Of a DNA stretch of 64,000 nt, positions 58,337-64,000 are shown in pieces. The notes below the pieces were generated by a model. That model saw nothing but the letters and a program-made list of their open reading frames with translations. It did not search any database and had not been told where the DNA came from. Each line of letters begins with the position of its first letter. The first letter of the stretch is position 1. This stretch comes from JAHFTY01 sp964584785. GTDB lineage: Bacteria; Acidobacteriota; Terriglobia; 20CM-2-55-15. The translations under genes were made by a program, and so were the position numbers. The stretch spans positions 1 through 64,000 of the forward strand of contig CAZPBY010000034.1 in NCBI GenBank assembly GCA_964584785.1, read 5' to 3'.

Positions 58337-60412
58337 TTACCGTCCCCGCGCGGCGTTGGTGCTGCCGGCGGGTTTCTTCAGATATTTGTCGTACCAGGCG
58401 ATGTAGCGTTCCAGCCGGTCGCGCTGGTAGCTGGGCCGGCCGATGCTGTGCGGTTCGTTGGGATAAATGATTAACCGCGTGTCGATGCCGAGGCTTCTCA
58501 GCGCCTGGTACATCTGCTGGCCGCCTTGAACCGGCACATTGAAGTCGCGCTCGCCGCCGAGGAACAGCGTGGGAGTCTTGATGCGATCGGCATGCAGGAA
58601 GGGATAGGACAGTTTCTGGTAGGTCTCCCAAGCCTTCGCATCCCATGGCGGACCGATTTCGTTGTCGTATTGAATGATGTACTGGTCGGTGCCGTAGAAC
58701 GAAACCGTAAACGCGGTTCCGGCGCCGCTGGTCGCGGCTTTGAAGCGAGCATCCGTCGCGATCAGGTAGTCGGTCAGAATGCCGCCATAACTCCAGCCGC
58801 CGACGCCGAGTCGATCCGGATCCGCGACGCCCATCTTGATCACGTGATCGACGCCCGCAAGGAGGTCTTCCACCTCGTAGTGACCCCAATCCGCGAAAAT
58901 CGCGCGGGAAAATTTCTGGCCGCGCCCGGCGCTGCCGCGATAGTTCACGGCCAGCACCGCATAGCCGTTGGCCGCGAACCACTGTCGTTCCGAGCTGAAG
59001 GAATGCCCGTCCTGACCATTCGGACCGCCGTGAATGCGAAGCAGAAACGGAACCTTCGTACCGTTGACGTATCCGGCAGGCCTGGTCAACAGTCCATGGA
59101 CCTCGGTGCCATCCTTACTGTTGAAACTCACGTCTTCCGTTTGCCCAAGCTCGAGTTGTGAAAACAACGCATCGTTCTGATGCGTGATCGGCTGAACGGC
59201 CGCGCCGTCGAATGCATACACTTCGTTGGCGCGATTGTCGCCGCCGGAAATCACAACCGAGTGACCGGCGGCAGGCATCCAACTGGAAACAACGACGGGC
59301 GTCCGGATCAATCGCTGAACGGTTCCGCCCTCGACTGGAGTTCTCGCCGGATACGCGGACCGGTCATCCGTAATGATGAAGGTCAAGGCGGTGCCGTCCG
59401 TGGTGAAGCGAAGATTGGAAACTCCCCGGTCCAGGGCCTCGATCGCTTTCACTCGGGCCGGTGCGGCGCTTCCATCGGATCGAACGAGCGCCGCGTGATC
59501 CATGTTGTAGGCGCCCCATTTTTTGTCGTCGCTTTCACTGAAGGCGATCCACTTTCCGTCCGGACTCCACTCGGGCTTGCCGCGAACCACGCGTGTCGTC
59601 ATCGGCGTGATCGCCTTCTCGGTGGAGCCTGCTTTAGCGTCGCTGACGTAAATCTGATTGGAGGGTTCGCGGTCGGGATCGGCGACGTGATTGCTCGTGA
59701 AAGCGAGTCGCGTGCCGTCCGGCGACCACGACGGCGACGCTTCATCCCACTGCTTGTTGTTCGTGAGTTGCTCCAGCTTCCGGGTCGCGACATCGAACAA
59801 ATAAATGTAGCTGTGCCTGCCGGAAAGCAGGTATCCCTGGCCGTCCTGTTTGTACTTGTAACGATCGATCACGATCGGCTTCGGCGCTTTCGGCTTGCCG
59901 GCATCGCCTGAGGGATTGTTGGCATTCGAATCGGCCTCAGGATCGGGATCACCGATAATGAGCGCGAGCCGCTTCGAGTCGCGCGACCATTCGAAGCCCT
60001 GGAGGCGCCCTTTGACGTCGGTGAGTTGCTGTGCCTCACCTCCGTTTCGATCGAGAAGCCACACCTGCTCGCCTTTTGCCGGACCCGCGCGCGAAGATGT
60101 GAACGCGAGGTATTGGCCATCCGGACTCCATCGCGGAGACGACTCGCTCTCCGGGCTCGACGTCATCTGACGTTGAGTCTTCCCGTCGTAACTGGCGAGC
60201 CAGATGTGTGAGATCGACTTGTCTTCTTTGCTGTCAATCGACGAAACCACATAAGCCACCAGTTCACCGTCGGGCGACAGTTGCGGGTCGCGAACCTCAC
60301 GCAACCGGCTGATGTCGTCGAGTGTGATCGGATGTTTGCCCGTCTGCGCGAGTTGCACCACCGCGACGCAACAGATGAATGTCAAAACCAGCGAGATTCT
60401 CTTTTTAAGCAT
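58337..60412 (-). CDS. Exported S9-family peptidase (prolyl-oligopeptidase/acylaminoacyl-peptidase type)
   Basis: A protein of 691 residues with a signal peptide (MLKKRISLVLTFICCVAVVQ). The N-terminal half is a WD40-like/PD40 beta-propeller (repeats such as PRWSPDGQYLAFTSSRAG and PSWSPDGTRLAFTS). The C-terminal half is an alpha/beta hydrolase: LLRIHGGPNGQDG, nucleophile Ser in GGWSYGG (about 542), Asp in GGERDFNVP (about 623) and His in NEPHSIGRPS (about 654). Such enzymes cleave short peptides in the periplasm. ATG 60412 has AGGAG upstream. It is divergent from the kinase gene. It is probably a general peptide scavenger. Confidence 0.9.
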   Translation of the reverse strand: MLKKRISLVLTFICCVAVVQLAQTGKHPITLDDISRLREVRDPQLSPDGELVAYVVSSIDSKEDKSISHIWLASYDGKTQRQMTSSPESESSPRWSPDGQYLAFTSSRAGPAKGEQVWLLDRNGGEAQQLTDVKGRLQGFEWSRDSKRLALIIGDPDPEADSNANNPSGDAGKPKAPKPIVIDRYKYKQDGQGYLLSGRHSYIYLFDVATRKLEQLTNNKQWDEASPSWSPDGTRLAFTSNHVADPDREPSNQIYVSDAKAGSTEKAITPMTTRVVRGKPEWSPDGKWIAFSESDDKKWGAYNMDHAALVRSDGSAAPARVKAIEALDRGVSNLRFTTDGTALTFIITDDRSAYPARTPVEGGTVQRLIRTPVVVSSWMPAAGHSVVISGGDNRANEVYAFDGAAVQPITHQNDALFSQLELGQTEDVSFNSKDGTEVHGLLTRPAGYVNGTKVPFLLRIHGGPNGQDGHSFSSERQWFAANGYAVLAVNYRGSAGRGQKFSRAIFADWGHYEVEDLLAGVDHVIKMGVADPDRLGVGGWSYGGILTDYLIATDARFKAATSGAGTAFTVSFYGTDQYIIQYDNEIGPPWDAKAWETYQKLSYPFLHADRIKTPTLFLGGERDFNVPVQGGQQMYQALRSLGIDTRLIIYPNEPHSIGRPSYQRDRLERYIAWYDKYLKKPAGSTNAARGR

Positions 60413-60625
60413 GGGGTAATCGGCTCCTCAGGTCCCGATCAGGATGCTAGCCTGCGCAGTTTGCTCCCGTCGAACAAAAACTTTCGAATATCGGAGCGCG
60501 CGCATTCTAAAAACCGCGATCCGCAGAGAGCACCACAAAAGCCTGGCGGCTGCGGGATCGAGTCAGCGAGCGGGAGAGGTTCTACATCGACTTTCTTATC
60601 GGATTATATCCTGACCACTTTACCC

Positions 60626-60631
60626 TATACT
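60626..60631 (+). promoter_or_regulatory. Candidate -10 element for a leaderless kinase mRNA
   Basis: TATACT lies 6 bp before the GTG start at 60638, which would put transcription initiation on or next to the start codon. The -35 region (near 60603) is weak. No Shine-Dalgarno sequence is seen before the GTG, consistent with a leaderless message. Confidence 0.35.
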
Positions 60632-60637
60632 TTTCGC

Positions 60638-63043
60638 GTGCTCACACCTGGGAAAAAACTCGGCCGCTACGAAATCCGCTCGCAGATCGGGGCGGGAGGC
60701 ATGGGTGAGGTATACCTGGCACAGGACACCAGCCTGGATCGCAAGGTCGCTCTGAAAATTTTGCCTGATGAGGTTGCGGCCGATCCGGATCGCATGAAGC
60801 GTTTCGTGCAGGAAGCCAGGGCGACTTCAGCATTAAATCATCCCAACATCATTACGATCTACGAAATCGAACAGACGGACTCCATACCTTTCATTGCCAG
60901 CGAATTTATCGATGGTCCGACACTGCGTGAACGAATGCGAGGGCAGCCGCTGCCGATCGCGGAAGTGTTGAATGTGTCTGTCCAGATCGCCGGCGCTCTC
61001 GCGGCCGCCCATGACAGCGGCATCGTGCACCGCGATATCAAGCCGGAGAACATCATTCTTCGCCGCGACGGCATCGCGAAGGTGCTGGATTTTGGTCTGG
61101 CGAAGCTCACCGGACAAGGATCGCGGGAATCGGTCGACACTAACGCACCGACTCGCCGCCATTCCATGACCGACTCCGGAGTGGTGATGGGCACGGCGAC
61201 TTACATGTCGCCGGAGCAGGCGCGCGGCCAGCAGGTGGATGCGCGCACGGACATCTTCAGTCTTGGAGCAGTGATTTACGAACTGGCCACGCATCAACTG
61301 CCGTTCGAGGGATCCAGCATCTATGAAATCGTCGCGTCGATTCTGAGCGACAAGGAAGCGCAACCGCTCTCGCGTTATTCATCAGGCGTGCCGCCGGAGC
61401 TGGAACGCATCGTCGGCAAGGCACTGCGCAAGAATCGAGAGGAGCGATATCAAACCATCAAGGACCTGTTGCTCGACCTGCAGAGCCTCAAACAGCACCT
61501 GGAATTTGAGAGAACACATCACCGTGTTATACGTGCGCGACGCACGCCTTTACTCGTTTGGGGAATGTTGGTGCTGGTTGTAGGTGTGATTGGTTATGTA
61601 TGGTGGAAGCAGTCGCGCGCTCTCAACCCGCCCGCGATCAAGTCGCTCGCGGTACTTCCTCTGAAATCACTCGATGCCGGGGAAAACTATTTAGGGTTAG
61701 GCATCGCGGATGCAGCCATTCGCAGAGTCAGTCAGACGGGCCGGCTGATCGTGCGTCCGACGAGTGCCGTGCGCAAATATCTGACCGAGGACACGGACGC
61801 GCTCGCCGCGGCGAAACAGCTGGGAGTGGATTCGGTGCTGGAAGGTTCGTTTCAGCGCTCGGACGATCGCCTGCGGGTAAGCGTCAATCTTCTGCGAGTT
61901 CGTGACGGCGCGTCGTTATGGACCGACAGCTTTGATTTGCGCATGGCGGATATCTTCACGATTCAGGATACGGTTGCGCAGCAAGTTGCCTCTCGACTGC
62001 GCCTGGAACTGGATACGTCGCAACAGGCTCAACTGACCAAGCACTCCACATCGAACCCGACCGCTTACGATTTTTATCTGAGGGGAATTTACAGCTTTGA
62101 CCAGCGCATATCGCGTGGCAAAGACACGAAAACGCAGCTCGAAGACGCTATCGGTTTTTACAAGAAGGCGATTGACGCCGATCCGAAGTTCGCGCTGGCG
62201 CACGCCCAGCTGGCTTACGTTTACTCCGTCAGGGCGGTCTTCCTGGAGCCAACGCAGGGGACATGGGTCGACCTCGCGAACGACGAGGCCAATCGCGCGG
62301 AGCAACTCGATCCGCAGCTGGCAGAGACGCACCTGGCCCGTTTTCAGCTGTTGTACAGCCAGTATCAAGGCTATCAGGGAGAAGCAGCACTGCGCGAACT
62401 GCGGCTGGCGAACCAGCTCAATCCGAACGTCGGTCACAGTGAGTTGGCCTACATGTATATCCATCTCGGTCTCGAAGACCTCGCCGGGCGCGAGCTCCAG
62501 CGGGCGTTCGAAGTAGATCCGACGAGCGAATACGACAAAGGAACAGCGCTCCTTATTGAAGAGGTGACCGGCAATCTTGATGAATACTTCGCCGAGCGAG
62601 ATCGCAATCAGGACGATCGGATGGACGCCCTGTATTTCATGCGCAAGCGCCGGTTCGACGAAGCGGAAAAGGCAATGGGGAAAATGCTGACAAAAACCCC
62701 CGGCGCAATCTTTTTGCCACCGACGAGGGCGCTTTTATTGGCCGCGAAAGGAGATTTTCGCGCCGCGGAAGCAGAGATTCCGAAAATCCTCGGCCTGCAT
62801 CCCGTCAAGGATCCGCTCTATCATCACGCCGCTTACGACATCGCCTGTATCTATGCGATGCAAGGCAAGAGCGCCGAAGCGGTGAAATACTTGCGAGAAT
62901 CCGCCGTCAACGGTTATCACCTCTATCCCCGATACCAGCGTGAAAATCATTTCGACCCCATCCGCCAGTCGCCCGAGTTCATTCAGTTCATGACTGAAAT
63001 GAAAACGGAGAATGATAAGTACCGGCGCGAATTCGGTGACTAG
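60638..63043 (+). CDS. Transmembrane Ser/Thr protein kinase with C-terminal TPR domain
   Basis: A protein of 801 residues. Kinase domain about 10-280: glycine loop GAGGMGEVYLA, Lys in VALKIL, HRDIKPENIIL, DFGLAK and SPEQARGQ. A single membrane helix (LLVWGMLVLVVGVIGYVWW) follows near 305-323. Outside are an FlgO/TolB-like domain (SLAVLPLKSLDAGENYLGLG, VLEGSFQRSDDRLRVSVNLL) and TPR-like helices to the end. The layout is typical of Acidobacterial and myxobacterial kinases that couple an extracytoplasmic sensor to phosphorylation. GTG 60638 is used since the kinase fold starts a few residues later; the ORF start 119 codons upstream runs through the divergent promoter. Targets are unknown. Confidence 0.9.
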   Translation: MLTPGKKLGRYEIRSQIGAGGMGEVYLAQDTSLDRKVALKILPDEVAADPDRMKRFVQEARATSALNHPNIITIYEIEQTDSIPFIASEFIDGPTLRERMRGQPLPIAEVLNVSVQIAGALAAAHDSGIVHRDIKPENIILRRDGIAKVLDFGLAKLTGQGSRESVDTNAPTRRHSMTDSGVVMGTATYMSPEQARGQQVDARTDIFSLGAVIYELATHQLPFEGSSIYEIVASILSDKEAQPLSRYSSGVPPELERIVGKALRKNREERYQTIKDLLLDLQSLKQHLEFERTHHRVIRARRTPLLVWGMLVLVVGVIGYVWWKQSRALNPPAIKSLAVLPLKSLDAGENYLGLGIADAAIRRVSQTGRLIVRPTSAVRKYLTEDTDALAAAKQLGVDSVLEGSFQRSDDRLRVSVNLLRVRDGASLWTDSFDLRMADIFTIQDTVAQQVASRLRLELDTSQQAQLTKHSTSNPTAYDFYLRGIYSFDQRISRGKDTKTQLEDAIGFYKKAIDADPKFALAHAQLAYVYSVRAVFLEPTQGTWVDLANDEANRAEQLDPQLAETHLARFQLLYSQYQGYQGEAALRELRLANQLNPNVGHSELAYMYIHLGLEDLAGRELQRAFEVDPTSEYDKGTALLIEEVTGNLDEYFAERDRNQDDRMDALYFMRKRRFDEAEKAMGKMLTKTPGAIFLPPTRALLLAAKGDFRAAEAEIPKILGLHPVKDPLYHHAAYDIACIYAMQGKSAEAVKYLRESAVNGYHLYPRYQRENHFDPIRQSPEFIQFMTEMKTENDKYRREFGD

Positions 63044-63317
63044 CCGCAAACGCGGTGAACGCTTTTCCCTTCGCGGAGAGCCTTCAATGGCTCTTCAAGA
63101 CGACGTCCGCCAAGCGTTGCCGGCAATTTTGCGCCTTACCGCGTCCGTATTGAGGGATTGAGGAAGTAGTCGGCGTCGCGTTTGCTGGGCGCATCATGAA
63201 GTCGTCGACAAAGGGTGCGCGTCCCTACAATCGCCGTCGAATCCGAAAAATGCGGTGGACCGCGACACTCATTGCTGTGCAAATGAAATGACGAAAGACC
63301 GGTGATATAGTCGCGAC
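63044..63317. other. Intergenic stretch without a recognisable gene
   Basis: Between the kinase gene and the MNT gene. The bases ahead of 63318 (GATATAGTCGCGACATGATG) may hold the toxin-antitoxin promoter. No RNA or repeat is apparent. Confidence 0.5.
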
Positions 63318-63686
63318 ATGATGGACGCCACGATTGTGAATCCACTTGTGGAGAAGCGCCGAGAGTACGCCGAAAAGATGCGGAAAGCTGTGGATACGAT
63401 CGTCGAGGTTTTGTCGGCGATGCCCGACGTCCTGAGAGTGAGCTTGTTTGGCTCCTATGCCCGCGGGCGCGCCGACCTGTTTACAGACCTGGATGTTCTG
63501 GTGGTGATGAAGACGAACAAGAACTTTGTGGACCGGCTGGCGACTCTTTACCGAGCCCTCACGGTTCCGGTCGATCTCGACTTGCTGTGCTACACGCCCG
63601 AGGAGTTGGAATCGCTCAAAAAGCGGCCTTTTCTCAGGCGCGCTCTGGCGGACGAGGTCGTCTTGTATGCGAAGACAGCCGATTGA
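63318..63686 (+). CDS. Minimal nucleotidyltransferase (MNT), antitoxin-type
   Basis: A protein of 122 residues. The Pol-beta-like catalytic motif GSx10DxD is complete: Gly45-Ser46 in FGSYARGRADL, Asp57 and Asp59 in TDLDVLVV, and a third acidic strand VDLDLLCYTPEE. MNT proteins of this type inactivate a partner HEPN toxin by transferring AMP to it. Two adjacent ATG codons (63318 and 63321) could start it. The next gene, a HEPN protein, begins 20 bp before this stop. The pair is therefore a probable HEPN/MNT toxin-antitoxin module. Confidence 0.85.
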   Translation: MMDATIVNPLVEKRREYAEKMRKAVDTIVEVLSAMPDVLRVSLFGSYARGRADLFTDLDVLVVMKTNKNFVDRLATLYRALTVPVDLDLLCYTPEELESLKKRPFLRRALADEVVLYAKTAD

Positions 63687-64000
63687 GGAAGGTCTCCGCT
63701 GGCTCGAACAGGCGGAAGAAGATTTGCGCTGGGCCAAGGAGCTTGCGGAACGCGGCGGATTCCATATCGCCTGCTTCCTTGTCCAGCAAATCTCTGAAAA
63801 GGCCCTGAAGGGATTCATCTACGCACAGGGTGAAGAAATCGTCATCGGCCGCTCGATCGAACGATTATGCCGCCAGGCGAATGCATGGCAACCACAGTTC
63901 AGCGAATTCGCTAAGACGTGGACTGTGCTGGACAGCTACTACATTCCAACCCGCTACCCCAACGGACTCCCGGATAGTATTCCGGCCAGAGTGTTCACCG
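63667..64000 (+). CDS. HEPN-domain protein, 5' part (truncated by window end)
   Basis: At least 111 residues, open at the end of the window. The helix FHIACFLVQQISEKALKGFI with Q..EKALK is the central HEPN (PF05168) helix, and SYYIPTRYPNGLPDS is the usual C-terminal segment. HEPN toxins cleave RNA. The ATG lies inside the MNT gene (20-bp overlap), as expected for a coupled toxin-antitoxin pair. The typical RxxxxH RNase motif is not obvious in the visible part, so it may be of the MNT-partner type without a canonical motif. Confidence 0.82.
   Translation, partial: MRRQPIEEGLRWLEQAEEDLRWAKELAERGGFHIACFLVQQISEKALKGFIYAQGEEIVIGRSIERLCRQANAWQPQFSEFAKTWTVLDSYYIPTRYPNGLPDSIPARVFT

Noticed and set aside
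1..64000. tRNA or rRNA genes
   Set aside because: No stretch with a convincing T-loop plus acceptor pairing or rRNA-like conservation was found on reading; a covariance-model scan was not possible.

Overview
The window looks like a GC-rich chromosome segment from a soil-type Acidobacteriota (Solibacter- or Vicinamibacter-like). I infer this from the combination of very large Oar-like TonB-dependent receptors with a carboxypeptidase-regulatory N-terminus, a Solibacter-type TIGR03435 exported protein, a Ser/Thr kinase fused to TPRs, PQQ dehydrogenases and ThuA/TIM-barrel 3-keto-sugar-type proteins. No rRNA, tRNA, CRISPR array, integrase or transposase is visible, so the placement is by gene content only.

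Layout. 1-4.5 kb: the end of a collagen-like protein, a three-gene envelope glycosylation operon (GT2, DUF2304, TMTC-like TPR membrane protein) and a VapBC toxin-antitoxin pair. 4.5-16.4 kb: a catabolic block with ThuA and an acylating aldehyde dehydrogenase, an exported TIM-barrel enzyme, a GntR/HutC regulator with an AEC transporter, and a four-gene operon (TPP enzyme, class III CoA-transferase, citryl-CoA-lyase-like protein, second acylating aldehyde dehydrogenase). 16.4-21.9 kb: accessory DNA with duplicated gene ends, degenerate repeats, a RecB-like nuclease fragment, a dCTP-deaminase pair, and an intracellular SGNH-subtilase fusion facing a stand-alone propeptide-like protein. 22-47 kb: a second catabolic block with two TonB receptor/PQQ dehydrogenase modules, an ABC importer with an unusual STAS protein, and an MFS transporter/cytochrome/TPP-enzyme operon. 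47-57 kb: aroD-aroKB and a convergent glycan/sugar operon (AKR, wecB, radical SAM, GT2-GT4 fusion, hypothetical), bounded by a 165-bp direct repeat of the aroB 3' end. 57-64 kb: a TIGR03435 protein flanked by 20-bp tandem repeats, an S9 peptidase, a kinase-TPR protein and a MNT/HEPN pair running off the end.

The strongest integrating signal is a 20-bp dyad, TTGTAY-N8-RTACAA, found by reading in five divergent intergenic regions (6970, 11153, 26108, 35231, 40846; the last has one mismatch in each half). All five lie in the two catabolic blocks and one lies beside the GntR gene. I propose that these sites define one regulon. It would join outer-membrane uptake, periplasmic PQQ oxidation with a monoheme cytochrome, inner-membrane import, CoA activation, TPP-dependent C-C cleavage or decarboxylation, aldehyde-to-acyl-CoA oxidation and a citryl-CoA-lyase-type cleavage. 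Six families (TonB, PQQ dehydrogenase, ThuA, TIM barrel, TPP enzyme, acylating ALDH) are each present twice. The substrate cannot be read from the sequence; a 2-hydroxy- or 2-keto-acid derived from an oxidised sugar or alcohol is a guess.

Gene starts were moved from the longest reading frame where a Shine-Dalgarno sequence, an ATGA-type overlap or a family N-terminus favoured another codon.
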